Below are positions 1 through 7,835 of a DNA stretch of 19,863 bases, one piece after another. How positions within the stretch are numbered: the stretch's first letter is position 1; every line of letters begins with the position of its first letter. The position numbers were made by a program, and so were the translations under genes. Under the pieces are notes generated by a model. That model saw only the letters and a program-made list of their open reading frames with translations, searched no databases and was not told the DNA's origin. Source of the stretch: JAYSFC01 sp041913505 (GTDB lineage Bacteria; Pseudomonadota; Gammaproteobacteria; Burkholderiales; Burkholderiaceae_C); contig JAYSFC010000064.1 in assembly GCA_041913505.1 (NCBI GenBank), positions 1-19,863 on the forward strand, given 5' to 3'.

Positions 1-96
1 GGTGAGCAGGGCGCAGGTGTCGGGGCAGTCGTGCGGGCAGGCGCCGCGCACCTGGATGGGGCTTGCGGCGGCGGAGGTCGATGCAGTCTTGGGCAT
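1..96 (-). CDS. Molybdopterin oxidoreductase, N-terminal fragment (cut by window edge)
   Basis: Only the first 32 codons are in the window, read from an ATG at 96-94 to the left edge with no stop. The translation begins MPKTASTSAAASPIQVRGAC and continues PHDCPDTCALLT. The Cys spacing C-x3-C-x3-C in the segment ACPHDCPDTC is the [4Fe-4S] signature at the start of the molybdopterin oxidoreductase (DMSO reductase/formate dehydrogenase) family, so the full protein should bind bis-MGD and an iron-sulfur cluster. No Tat signal precedes the Cys motif, which suggests a cytoplasmic enzyme. It is divergent from the LivK-type gene and shares the 97-175 gap with it. No clear Shine-Dalgarno is seen before the ATG. 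The substrate cannot be told from this fragment. Confidence 0.8.
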   Translation of the reverse strand, partial: MPKTASTSAAASPIQVRGACPHDCPDTCALLT

Positions 97-175
97 GGGC
101 TGTGCTACTTGTCGATACACTGTTTTGCAGCCGCCGCGAATGGCGGGCGGCGCAACGCGCGGAGGGCATTTCACC

Positions 176-1327
176 ATGAAGCAGGTACACCTGGGGCGCC
201 GAAAGTTTTCCTTGGGCTTGGGGGCCGCGGCCATAGCGGGATTTCCCGCAGTGCACGCGCAGGGCGAAGGGCCCATCGTGCTCGGCCAGTCGGCGGCATT
301 CACGGGGCCTTCGGCACAGCTGGGGGTGCAGTTCCATGCCGGCGCCCAGCTCGCGTTCGAGCAACTCAACGCGCAGGGCGGCGTCGGGCGTCGCAACGTG
401 GAAATTCGCCAGCTCGACGACGGCTACGAGCCCGAACGCTGCGCGGAGAACACCCGCAAGTTACTGGCCGACGACGCGTTCGCGCTGTTCGGCTACATCG
501 GTACACCCACGAGCCTGGCGGCGCTCCCGCTGTTCACGCAGGCCAGGGTGCCGTTCTTCGCGCCGTTCACGGGCGCCCAGGCGCTGCGCCAGCCCTTCAA
601 CCGGCTCATGTTCCACGTGCGCGCCTCGTACAACGACGAGACCGCGCTCATCGTGCGCCAGCTCACGCACCTGGGGCTCACGAAGATCGCCGTGTTCCAC
701 CAGAACGACAGTTATGGCAAGGCCGGGCTCGACGGCGTGACCCTGGCGCTGGCCAGCCACAAGCTCGCCCCCGTGGCGCAGGCCACGGTGGAGCGCAATT
801 CGGTGGACGTGGCGGCGGCCGTGCAGAAGCTCGTTGCGGCGCGGCCCGATGCGGTCGTGCAGATCAGCACCTATGCGTCGTGCGCGGCCTTCGTGCGCGC
901 GGCGCGCAAGGCGGGCTACGGCGGCACGTTCTACAACGTGTCCTTCGTGGGCACGCAGGCCCTGGCCGACGCGCTGGGCAAGGACGGCGCAGGCGTCGTG
1001 GTCTCGCAGGTCGTGCCTTCGCCGTACAACAGCGCGAAGCCGCTCTCGCGCGAGTTCCTCGAGGCGGTCAAGAAGGGCGGCGGGGCCGTTCAGCCCAACT
1101 ATTCGAGCCTCGAGGGCTACCTGGCAGCACGGATCTTCGCCGAGGGGTTGCGCCACGGGCAGGCGCTCGGCGGCGGCAAGCTCACGCGCGACGCGCTGAT
1201 TCTGGGGCTCGAGTCGATCAACAGCCCGGTGGCGGGCTTCCCGGTGTCGTTCAGCGCCGCCGATCACGCAGCATCGAACTTTGTGGAGCTGTCGATGCTG
1301 ACGGGCGATGGGCGGGTGAAGACCTAG
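176..1327 (+). CDS. LivK-type ABC transporter substrate-binding protein
   Basis: A 383-residue periplasmic binding protein of the branched-chain amino acid/amide (LivK, Peripla_BP_6) family. The ATG at 176 is chosen because GGAGGG lies at 161-166 and because the protein then starts with a signal peptide: MKQVHLGRRKFSLG followed by a hydrophobic Ala/Gly stretch and a likely cleavage after VHA (residues 26-28). The Arg-Arg-Lys-Phe segment resembles a twin-arginine motif, so Tat export is possible. The mature part starts with the family-typical IVLGQSAAFTGPSAQLG and has the mid-domain stretch FHQNDSYGKAGLDGV. No permease or ATPase gene is adjacent, so it is an orphan component here. A TACACT at 116-121 could serve as a -10, but I see no good -35. 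The gene is convergent with the ArgE-like gene, with stop codons 27 bases apart. The ligand is unknown. Confidence 0.9.
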   Translation: MKQVHLGRRKFSLGLGAAAIAGFPAVHAQGEGPIVLGQSAAFTGPSAQLGVQFHAGAQLAFEQLNAQGGVGRRNVEIRQLDDGYEPERCAENTRKLLADDAFALFGYIGTPTSLAALPLFTQARVPFFAPFTGAQALRQPFNRLMFHVRASYNDETALIVRQLTHLGLTKIAVFHQNDSYGKAGLDGVTLALASHKLAPVAQATVERNSVDVAAAVQKLVAARPDAVVQISTYASCAAFVRAARKAGYGGTFYNVSFVGTQALADALGKDGAGVVVSQVVPSPYNSAKPLSREFLEAVKKGGGAVQPNYSSLEGYLAARIFAEGLRHGQALGGGKLTRDALILGLESINSPVAGFPVSFSAADHAASNFVELSMLTGDGRVKT

Positions 1328-1354
1328 GCAAGGGGGCCATTGTGTTGACAGGCC

Positions 1355-2512
1355 CTAGACCACCTCGCGCGTGGCTGCCAGGCCGCGCATGAAATCCTCG
1401 CAGCGCGCAAGCTGCTCTAGGCTTACGTGCTCGTCAGGCTGGTGGGCCTGGCGGATGCTGCCGGGGCCGCAGACCACGGTGGGGATGCCCGCGCCCTTGA
1501 ACAGGCCCGCCTCGGTACCGAAGGCCACGAGCGTGGTGCCCTGCGCGCCGGCCAGCCGCTGCGCCAGGCGCGTGACCGGGGCATCCGGGCTGCCGAGGAA
1601 GCTGGGCACCGCGCAGATCGTCTCGAACGAGAAGCCCGTGCCCGGCGCCACCTTCTGCATGGCGGGCTCGAGCGTGCGCGCGTAGGCTTCGACCTCAGCC
1701 TGCATGCGCGCGGCGTCGGCCGTGGGCAGGTCGCGGAATTCGTAGCGGAACTCGGCGTCGCGCGGCACCACGTTGTCGGCGATGCCACCGTGGAACTGGC
1801 CCACGCTGGCGGTGGAGAAGGGCACGTCGAAGCCCTCGAAGCGCGGCTCGTCGCGCTCGAAGCCCTCGGCCATGTCGCGTACGCGGCCCACCACGCGCGC
1901 GGCCATCTCGATGGCATTGACCGAGTGCGGCGTGAGCGAGGAGTGCGCCTCCTTGCCGCGCACGCAGCAGCGGTAGCGGTACACGCCCTTGTGCGCTATG
2001 GCGGGCACCATGTCCGTAGGCTCGCCCACAATGCAGGCCAGGGGCTGCACGCCTGCGTCCTTCATGTCGGCGATGAGCTCGCGCACGCCGAAGCAGCCGA
2101 CTTCCTCGTCGTAGCTGAAGGCATAGTGCACGGCGAACGGCATGTCGCTGGCGAGAAAGCCCTCGGCGTGCGCGAGCGCCATGGCGATGAAACCCTTCAT
2201 GTCGGCGCTGCCGCGCCCGTACAGGCGGTCGTCCTGCACGTGGGCGCTGAGCGGGTCCCGGCTCCAGTCCTGGCCGTCCCAGGGCACGGTGTCGGTGTGG
2301 CCCGAGAGGATCACGCCGGCGGGTTTGCCCTCGCCCAGCGTGGCGAACAGGTTGGCCTTGGTCTTGCCGGCGTTGTAGGTGAGCCGGCTTGCCACGCCCA
2401 GGCGCGCGAGCTCGTCGCGGATGAAGTGAATCAGCTCCAGGTTGGAGTTCTGGCTCACGGTGTTCATGCGCACCAGCGACTGGGCGAGCGAGAGGGCGTG
2501 GGCGGAGATCAT
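1355..2512 (-). CDS. M20-family deacetylase, ArgE-like (acetylornithine deacetylase family)
   Basis: A 385-residue di-zinc amidohydrolase of peptidase family M20A, close in length and motif layout to ArgE, which hydrolyses N-acetylornithine. Likely metal and catalytic residues are visible: H72 and D74 in SGHTDTVPWDG, D104 in LYGRGSADMKG, E136/E137 in SYDEEVGCFG, E164 in VGEPTDM and H357 near the C-terminus in QAHQPDEH. The start is ATG 2512. An ATG 12 codons further upstream is also possible, and neither has a convincing ribosome site. It is divergent from the HipO-like M20 gene across 81 bases. Most Burkholderiales make ornithine with ArgJ, and the neighbourhood is catabolic, so I infer a role in deacylating imported N-acyl amino acids rather than arginine synthesis. 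Family assignment is firm; substrate is not. Confidence 0.88.
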   Translation of the reverse strand: MISAHALSLAQSLVRMNTVSQNSNLELIHFIRDELARLGVASRLTYNAGKTKANLFATLGEGKPAGVILSGHTDTVPWDGQDWSRDPLSAHVQDDRLYGRGSADMKGFIAMALAHAEGFLASDMPFAVHYAFSYDEEVGCFGVRELIADMKDAGVQPLACIVGEPTDMVPAIAHKGVYRYRCCVRGKEAHSSLTPHSVNAIEMAARVVGRVRDMAEGFERDEPRFEGFDVPFSTASVGQFHGGIADNVVPRDAEFRYEFRDLPTADAARMQAEVEAYARTLEPAMQKVAPGTGFSFETICAVPSFLGSPDAPVTRLAQRLAGAQGTTLVAFGTEAGLFKGAGIPTVVCGPGSIRQAHQPDEHVSLEQLARCEDFMRGLAATREVV

Positions 2513-2538
2513 GCGGTGGAGGGTGCGAATAACCCCGG

Positions 2539-2568
2539 TTGGCATGCAGCCGACGCCCGGGCTAGACT
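2539..2568 (+). promoter_or_regulatory. Candidate sigma-70 promoter of the HipO-like gene
   Basis: TTGGCA at 2539-2544 (5 of 6 to the -35 consensus) and TAGACT at 2563-2568 (4 of 6 to the -10) are separated by 18 bases. The start site would fall near 2575, just before AAGGAAA at 2579-2585 and ATG 2594, giving a leader of about 20 bases. It lies within the 81-base gap between two divergent M20 genes. It is a match by eye, with no experimental support. Confidence 0.42.
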
Positions 2569-2593
2569 GTTCAATCGCAAGGAAACATACCAC

Positions 2594-3799
2594 ATGAAAG
2601 TCATCGACTCCATCGCCACCCAGGCTGCCGGCATCGCCGCGCTGCGCCGCGACATCCATGCCCATCCCGAGCTGTGCTTCGAGGAAGTCCGCACGGCGGA
2701 CCTCGTGGCCGCCAAGCTCACCGAATGGGGTATTCCCATCCACCGCGGCATGGGCACCACGGGGGTGGTGGGCATCGTGCACGGGCGCGACGGCGGCGCG
2801 AACGGCCGGGGCGTGGGGCTGCGCGCCGACATGGACGCGCTGCCCATGCAGGAGTTCAACACCTTTGAGCACGCGAGCAAGCACGCCGGCAAGATGCACG
2901 CCTGCGGCCATGACGGCCACACGGCCATGCTGCTGGCCGCCGCGCAGCACCTGGCCAAGCACCGCGACTTCGACGGCACCGTGTACCTGATCTTTCAGCC
3001 GGCCGAGGAGGGCGGTGGCGGCGCGCGCGAGATGATGAAGGACGGCCTGTTCGAGCAGTTCCCCATGGAGGCCGTGTTCGGCATGCACAACTGGCCCGGC
3101 CTGCCTGCGGGCACCTTCGCCGTGAGCCCGGGGCCCGTGATGGCTTCCACGAGCGAGTTCAAGATCACCATCCGTGGCAAGGGCAGCCACGCCGCCATGC
3201 CGCACATGGGCATCGACCCCGTGCCGATCGCCTGCCAGATGGTGCAGGCCTTCCAGGCCATCATCAGCCGCAACAAGAAGCCGGTGGACGCTGGCGTGAT
3301 CTCGGTCACCATGATCCACACGGGCGAAGCCACCAACGTGGTGCCCGACAGCTGCGAGCTGCAGGGCACGGTGCGCACCTTCACGATCGAAGTGCTCGAC
3401 ATGATCGAGCGCCGCATGAAGCAGGTGGCCGAGCACACCTGCGCCGCGCACGACGCGGTCTGCGAATTCGAGTTCGTGCGCAACTACCCGCCCACCGTGA
3501 ACACGCCGGCCGAGGCCGAGTTCGCGCGCCAGGTCATGGAGGGCATCGTGGGCGAAGCCCATGTGGCCAAGCAGGAGCCGACCATGGGCGGCGAAGACTT
3601 CGCCTTCATGCTGCAGGCCAAGCCCGGCGCCTACTGCTTCATCGCCAACGGCGACGGCACGCACCGCGACATGGGCCATGGCGGCGGCCCCTGCACGCTG
3701 CACAACCCGAGCTATGACTTCAACGACGATCTGATTCCGCTGGGCGCCACTTACTGGGTGCGTCTGGCCGAATCCTGGCTGAACCGGGAACGCACATGA
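2594..3799 (+). CDS. M20D amidohydrolase, HipO/N-acyl-L-amino-acid hydrolase-like
   Basis: A 401-residue cytoplasmic metal-dependent amidohydrolase of the M20D subfamily (hippurate hydrolase, IAA-amino acid hydrolase, N-acyl-amino acid hydrolase). Metal ligands of the family are present: C104 and H106 in MHACGHDGHTAML, E138/E139 in FQPAEEGGGG, H165 in FGMHNWP and H370 in CTLHNPSYDFND. The dimerisation/lid segment GKGSHAAMPHMGIDP (about 195-209) also fits. The start is set by AAGGAAA 8 bases before ATG 2594; the frame stays open far upstream, but that part is antisense to the ArgE-like gene. The stop overlaps the start of the M14-like gene as ATGA, so the two are probably translated together. 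The reaction should be hydrolysis of an N-acyl or N-aroyl amino acid; the exact substrate is unknown. Confidence 0.93.
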   Translation: MKVIDSIATQAAGIAALRRDIHAHPELCFEEVRTADLVAAKLTEWGIPIHRGMGTTGVVGIVHGRDGGANGRGVGLRADMDALPMQEFNTFEHASKHAGKMHACGHDGHTAMLLAAAQHLAKHRDFDGTVYLIFQPAEEGGGGAREMMKDGLFEQFPMEAVFGMHNWPGLPAGTFAVSPGPVMASTSEFKITIRGKGSHAAMPHMGIDPVPIACQMVQAFQAIISRNKKPVDAGVISVTMIHTGEATNVVPDSCELQGTVRTFTIEVLDMIERRMKQVAEHTCAAHDAVCEFEFVRNYPPTVNTPAEAEFARQVMEGIVGEAHVAKQEPTMGGEDFAFMLQAKPGAYCFIANGDGTHRDMGHGGGPCTLHNPSYDFNDDLIPLGATYWVRLAESWLNRERT

Positions 3800-4893
3800 T
3801 CGGCGTGGCGCAGGCGTTTGCCCCGAGCTATGCCCGCGCCCGCGTCCAGTTCCTCGAGGCCGCTGCGGCGGCGGGGCTGGCGATCGAATCCCATGTACAC
3901 CCGCTGCCCGGGCGCGACGGCGAGGTGCTGGCCCTGGACGTGGCGCGCGAGGGCCCTGCGGACGCTACGCACCTGCTCCTCGTAAGCAGCGGCTGCCACG
4001 GTGTGGAGGGCTTTTGCGGCAGCGGCGTGCAGGTGTTCGCGTTGCATGACGACGAGTGGCGCGCCAAGGCCCGCGATGCGGGCGTGGCCGTGCTCTACCT
4101 CCATGCACTCAACCCCTACGGTTTCTCGCACCTGCGCCGCGTCACGCACGAGAACGTGGATCTAAACCGCAACTTCCACAACTTCGGCCACCCCCTGCCC
4201 GCGAACGAGGCTTACCGCGAGGTCGCGGCCTTGCTGCTGCCCGCGCAATGGCCGCCGAACCCCGAGAACCAGCAGGCCCTGGAGGCCTTCGTTGCCGCAC
4301 GCGGCGAGGCGGCCTTGCAGGCGATCGTCACGCGCGGCCAGCATGCGTTTCCCGATGGCCTGTTCTACGGCGGCACGGCGCCGACCTGGAGCAACCTGGT
4401 CCTGCGCCGGGTGCTGCGTGCGCACGGCCGCCGCGCGGCGCGTATCGCCTGGATCGACCTGCACACGGGCCTGGGCCCGAGCGGTCATGGCGAGCGCATC
4501 TACACGGGTCCCGAGGATGCGCACGCCATCGGGCGCGCTCGCGCCTGGTGGGACGGCGCCGGCGCCACGCCCGTGACCTCGATCTACGATGGCTCGTCGA
4601 GTTCGGCCTTTCTCACGGGCCTGATGTGGAACGGCCTCGTGGAGGAATGCCCGCAGGCGGAGTACACCGGCATCACGATGGAGTACGGCACCGTGCCCGC
4701 GGCCGAGGTGCTGCAAGCGCTGCGCGCCGATCACTGGCTCCATGTGCACCCCGAGGCGCCGGCTGCGCTGGCCGCGCAGATCCACCAGCAGATGCGGGAT
4801 GCGTTCTACACCGACACCGGTGCGTGGAAGGGCCAGGCCGTGAGCCAGGCGCGCCAGGCCCTGTTCCAGGCCGTGGACGGGCTCGCCGGTTGA
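3796..4893 (+). CDS. M14/DUF2817 family zinc carboxypeptidase-like protein
   Basis: A 365-residue protein of the DUF2817 branch of the M14 carboxypeptidase superfamily. The carboxypeptidase-type site can be traced: the zinc pair H68 and E71 in SSGCHGVEGF, the NRN segment in VDLNRNFHNF (R125, substrate-carboxylate Arg), the third zinc ligand H223 in WIDLHTGLGP and a candidate catalytic glutamate E296 in ITMEYGT. No signal peptide or membrane segment is seen, so it is probably cytoplasmic. The start overlaps the stop of the HipO-like gene by four bases (ATGA), which indicates translational coupling and a shared role, plausibly trimming short or modified peptides whose acyl cap is handled by the M20 partner. 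The end is convergent with tarD, with 10 bases between the stops. The substrate is not known. Confidence 0.88.
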   Translation: MIGVAQAFAPSYARARVQFLEAAAAAGLAIESHVHPLPGRDGEVLALDVAREGPADATHLLLVSSGCHGVEGFCGSGVQVFALHDDEWRAKARDAGVAVLYLHALNPYGFSHLRRVTHENVDLNRNFHNFGHPLPANEAYREVAALLLPAQWPPNPENQQALEAFVAARGEAALQAIVTRGQHAFPDGLFYGGTAPTWSNLVLRRVLRAHGRRAARIAWIDLHTGLGPSGHGERIYTGPEDAHAIGRARAWWDGAGATPVTSIYDGSSSSAFLTGLMWNGLVEECPQAEYTGITMEYGTVPAAEVLQALRADHWLHVHPEAPAALAAQIHQQMRDAFYTDTGAWKGQAVSQARQALFQAVDGLAG

Positions 4894-4903
4894 CGGTGGC
4901 CGG

Positions 4904-6070
4904 TCAGGACGCCAGCGCCCGCATCTCGGCGATCAGGTCGGACTTGCCCTCGAAGCCGATGCCCGGCAGCGGCGGCAGCGTCACGTAGCCGTTATCCACC
5001 TTTACGCCATCGGGGAAGCCGCCGTAGGGCTGGAACAGGTCGGGGTAGCTCTCGTTGCCGCCCAGGCCCAGGCCGGCCGCGATGGCCAGCGACATCTGGT
5101 GGCCGCCGTGCGGAATGCAGCGGCTCGGCGACCAGCCGTGGGCCTTGAGCATGTCGAGCGTGCGCAGGTATTCGACCAGGCCGTAGCTCAAAGCGCAGTC
5201 GAACTGCAGCCAATCGCGGTCCGGGCGCATGCCGCCGTGGCGGATGAGATTGCGTGCGTCCTGCATCGAGAACAGGTTCTCGCCCGTGGCCATGGGGCCC
5301 TGGTAGACCTCGCCGAGCTTGGCTTGCAGTGCATAGTCCAGCGGGTCGCCGGCTTCCTCGTACCAAAACAGCGGGTACTGCGACAGGGCGCGGCCGTAGT
5401 CGATGGCGGTCTGCAGGTCGAAGCGGCCGTTGGCGTCCACCGCCAGTTGCTGGCCGGGGCCCAGGATCTTGAGTACCGACTCGATACGCTCGCAGTCCTC
5501 GGCCAGCGTGGCGCCGCCGATCTTCATCTTCACTACCGAGTAGCCGCGCGCCAGGTAGCTTTCCATTTCCTTCCTCAGCCCGTCGAGCCCCTTGCCGGGG
5601 TAGTAATAGCCGCCCGCCGCGTAGACGAACACCCGCGGGTTGGGCGTGCCGTTGCCATAGCGTTCGGCCAGCAGCTGGAACAGTGGCTTGCTGGCGATTT
5701 TGGCCACCGCGTCCCACACCGCCATGTCGATGGTGCCCACGGCCACCGAGCGCTCGCCATGGCCGCCCGGCTTCTCGTTGATCATCATGCGGGCCCAGAC
5801 TTTGTGCGGGTCCAGGTTCTCGCCGGTTTCATCCGCCAGGCTGGCCGGGTCGGCCTCCAGCACGCGCGGAATGAAGCGCTCGCGCATCAGCGCGCCCTGG
5901 CCGTAGCGGCCGTTGGAGTTGAAGCCGTAGCCGATCACGGGCTTGCCGTCGCGGATGACGTCGGTGACCACGGCGACGAGGCTCAGCGTCATCTTCGAGA
6001 AGTCGATATAGGCGTTGCGGATGTCCGACTTGATGGGACGGGTGGATTCGACGATGTCGACGATTTTCAT
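4904..6070 (-). CDS. tarD: D(-)-tartrate dehydratase, enolase superfamily
   Basis: A 388-residue member of the mandelate racemase/muconate lactonizing group of the enolase superfamily. From memory it aligns along its whole length with the characterised Bradyrhizobium japonicum D-tartrate dehydratase, which converts D-tartrate to oxaloacetate with Mg2+. Shared features include RNAYIDF near residue 20, K100 in MINEKPGGHGE, the catalytic K183 in VVKMKIGG, metal ligands D212 (AVDANGRF), E238 (WYEEAGDP) and E264 (ATGENLF), and the acid/base H321 in CIPHGGHQMS. It is the last gene of a minus-strand operon, 34 bases after the SDR gene, with a weak ribosome site. Product: oxaloacetate feeding the TCA cycle. 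A related hydroxy-diacid as true substrate cannot be excluded, but all residues I recognise as specific are present. Confidence 0.88.
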   Translation of the reverse strand: MKIVDIVESTRPIKSDIRNAYIDFSKMTLSLVAVVTDVIRDGKPVIGYGFNSNGRYGQGALMRERFIPRVLEADPASLADETGENLDPHKVWARMMINEKPGGHGERSVAVGTIDMAVWDAVAKIASKPLFQLLAERYGNGTPNPRVFVYAAGGYYYPGKGLDGLRKEMESYLARGYSVVKMKIGGATLAEDCERIESVLKILGPGQQLAVDANGRFDLQTAIDYGRALSQYPLFWYEEAGDPLDYALQAKLGEVYQGPMATGENLFSMQDARNLIRHGGMRPDRDWLQFDCALSYGLVEYLRTLDMLKAHGWSPSRCIPHGGHQMSLAIAAGLGLGGNESYPDLFQPYGGFPDGVKVDNGYVTLPPLPGIGFEGKSDLIAEMRALAS

Positions 6071-6104
6071 GGCGGTGGTTGTGTTGGGAGCAAATGGGGA
6101 AAGA

Positions 6105-6803
6105 TCAGCGGGCGAGCGACGAGCCCCCGCAGATAGCGATGTCCTGCCCCGTGATGGCGGCGGCAGGCGGAGAAAGCAGAAAACCCACCAGCGCGGCGAT
6201 CTCGGCGGGCTCGATCAGGCGGCCCAAGGGGGGCAGGCGGGGCGCGCTACCCGCCCGGGCCGGATCGTTCAGCATGCCGGTGGCCGTGGCTGCGGGCGAG
6301 ACCACGTTCACCGTCACGCCCTGTCCGGCCACTTCGGCCGCCCAGCTGCGCGCCAGCGCGATCAGCGCGGCCTTGGTGGCCGCGTATTGCCCGCGCCCTG
6401 GCATGCCTTGCGCCACCCGGCTGCCGATGAACACCACGCGGCCGTGGCCACGCCGCGCCATGGCGGGCACGATGGCATCGGCCAGGCGTGTGGCGGCATC
6501 CACGTGCAGACGCCACATCAGCTCGCCGCCCGCGTGGTCGAGCTGGCCCAGCGGCCCCACGCGCAGCACGCCGGCCGCATGCACCAGGGCATCCACGGCG
6601 GGCAATGCGGCGGCGGCACGCGCGACCTCAGTGCCATCGGCCAGGTTCAGTGGCACGTGCGTGAAGCCTGCGTGCACGATGCGAGGCTGGGCCACATCCA
6701 GGCCGCTCACCCGCCAGCCGTCCGCCAGCAGCGATTCGGCGATGGCGCGACCGATGCCGCTGCTGCTGCCAGTCACTGCGGCGCGGCGCTGGTCATTCGA
6801 CAC
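6105..6803 (-). CDS. SDR family NAD(P)-dependent oxidoreductase
   Basis: A 232-residue classical short-chain dehydrogenase. The nucleotide-binding TGSSSGIG is at 11-18, the HAAG motif at 75-78, catalytic S128 in VVFIGSRV and the Y140-x3-K144 pair in QYAATKAAL. The usual catalytic-tetrad Asn region reads LHVDAATRL, with His100 where Asn is common. The start is a GTG at 6803, inside the last codons of the Bug gene (11-base overlap), with GAGGGG at 6811-6816 as ribosome site; this points to translational coupling. Asp36 after the second strand (GLDVAQP) is usual for NAD preference. Its place in the tarD operon suggests oxidation of a hydroxy acid or reduction of a keto acid connected with the tartrate route, but the substrate is not known. 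Confidence 0.9.
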   Translation of the reverse strand: MSNDQRRAAVTGSSSGIGRAIAESLLADGWRVSGLDVAQPRIVHAGFTHVPLNLADGTEVARAAAALPAVDALVHAAGVLRVGPLGQLDHAGGELMWRLHVDAATRLADAIVPAMARRGHGRVVFIGSRVAQGMPGRGQYAATKAALIALARSWAAEVAGQGVTVNVVSPAATATGMLNDPARAGSAPRLPPLGRLIEPAEIAALVGFLLSPPAAAITGQDIAICGGSSLAR

Positions 6804-7758
6804 GGATGTTCCCCTCGGTCACGATCTTCTGCGAGCGCTCCATGTCGCTGCGCTGGAACCTGGCGAAGTCTTCCACGCTGCCGGGTGCGAGCAGCAGGCC
6901 CTGTTCGCGCAGCTTGTCCTTCATGTCGCCAGCCAGGGCCTTGTTCACTTCGGCATTCAGGCGCTGCGCGATGTCGGCCGGCAGCTTGGCCGGGCCCCAT
7001 AGGCCGTACCAGCTGTAGAACTCGTAGCCCGGAATCGTTTCGGCCACGGTGGGCACATCGGGCAGGCTGGTCGCGCGCTGGGCCGACGTGACGGCCACCA
7101 CGCGCAGCATGCCGCTCTTGTGGTACTGCAGCGAGCCCAGGATGGGGTCGATGAAGCCGTCGATCTGCCCGCCGATCAGGTCCTGGAACGCGGGGGCCGT
7201 GCCCTTGTAGGGAACGATCAGGTAGTCCAGGTTGCCCGCGCGCTTGAGCAGTTCGGTGGACAGGTGCCCGGCCGAGCCGATGGAGCCCACGGCAAAGGTC
7301 ATCTTGCCGGGGTTGGCCTTGGCGTAGGCCATCAGCGACTTGATGTCGGTGATGGGCAGGCTCTTGTTGACGGCCACCGACAGCGGCGCCTTGGCCACGA
7401 GCGCAATCGGCGCGAAGTCCCGCGCGACGCTGTAGGGCACTGACTTCATGGTCATGGGCGCCGTGATGAAGGTGGATGCGTTGAACAGCAGCGTGTAGCC
7501 GTCGGCCGGTGCCTTGGCCACCACATCGCCGCCGATTACGCCATTGCCCCCCGGCTTGTTGTCGACGATGAAGCTTTGCCCCATCTGCTCGCCCAGCTTC
7601 TGGGCCAGCATGCGCCCCACCGTGTCCAGGGTGCCGCCGGGCGGGAAGGGAATGACCATCCGCACAGGCTTGCTCGGATACGACTGCGCCCAGCCGCCGG
7701 CTGCCAGCACGAGAGCGGCGGCACCCGCGGCGGCACGGAGGAAATGCTTGCGTTGCAT
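6793..7758 (-). CDS. Bug family (TctC-like) tripartite tricarboxylate transporter binding protein
   Basis: A 321-residue periplasmic solute-binding protein of the Bug/TctC family. It has an N-terminal signal peptide (MQRKHFLRAAAGAAALVLAA, cleavage probably after GGWA, residue 24). The mature start SYPSKPVRMVIPFPPGG and the family motifs DNKPGGNGVIGGDVVAK, ADGYTLL and VPYKGTAPAFQDLIGGQID are classical. AGGAGA at 7768-7773 precedes ATG 7758. It lies between the DapA-family gene (77-base gap) and the SDR gene (11-base overlap) in the tarD operon, so its ligand is plausibly D-tartrate or a related hydroxy-dicarboxylate. That agrees with the preference of characterised Bug proteins for carboxylates. 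No TctA or TctB membrane genes are in the window, so the permease must be encoded elsewhere or the protein acts differently. Confidence 0.94.
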   Translation of the reverse strand: MQRKHFLRAAAGAAALVLAAGGWAQSYPSKPVRMVIPFPPGGTLDTVGRMLAQKLGEQMGQSFIVDNKPGGNGVIGGDVVAKAPADGYTLLFNASTFITAPMTMKSVPYSVARDFAPIALVAKAPLSVAVNKSLPITDIKSLMAYAKANPGKMTFAVGSIGSAGHLSTELLKRAGNLDYLIVPYKGTAPAFQDLIGGQIDGFIDPILGSLQYHKSGMLRVVAVTSAQRATSLPDVPTVAETIPGYEFYSWYGLWGPAKLPADIAQRLNAEVNKALAGDMKDKLREQGLLLAPGSVEDFARFQRSDMERSQKIVTEGNIRVE

Positions 7759-7835
7759 GGTGTCTTGTCTCCTGTCGGTTTTTCATGGGAGCACCCGGCG
7801 CGGGGAGGCTCGAAGCCCACCGCGCTGGCTGCTGC

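Noticed and set aside
1334..1355. GGGCC/GGCCC hairpin between the LivK-type and ArgE-like stops, considered as terminator
   Set aside because: Five-pair stem with a 12-base loop and no T-run on either strand; too weak to annotate.
31..1392. Long open frame overlapping the LivK-type gene in another frame
   Set aside because: Arg/Gly/Ala-rich translation with no domain; a by-product of the high GC content over a gene with signal peptide and ribosome site in the correct frame.
1427..2593. Upstream in-frame extension of the HipO-like gene (389 codons)
   Set aside because: It is antisense to the ArgE-like gene and has no family features; the true start at 2594 has a ribosome site and matches homologue length.
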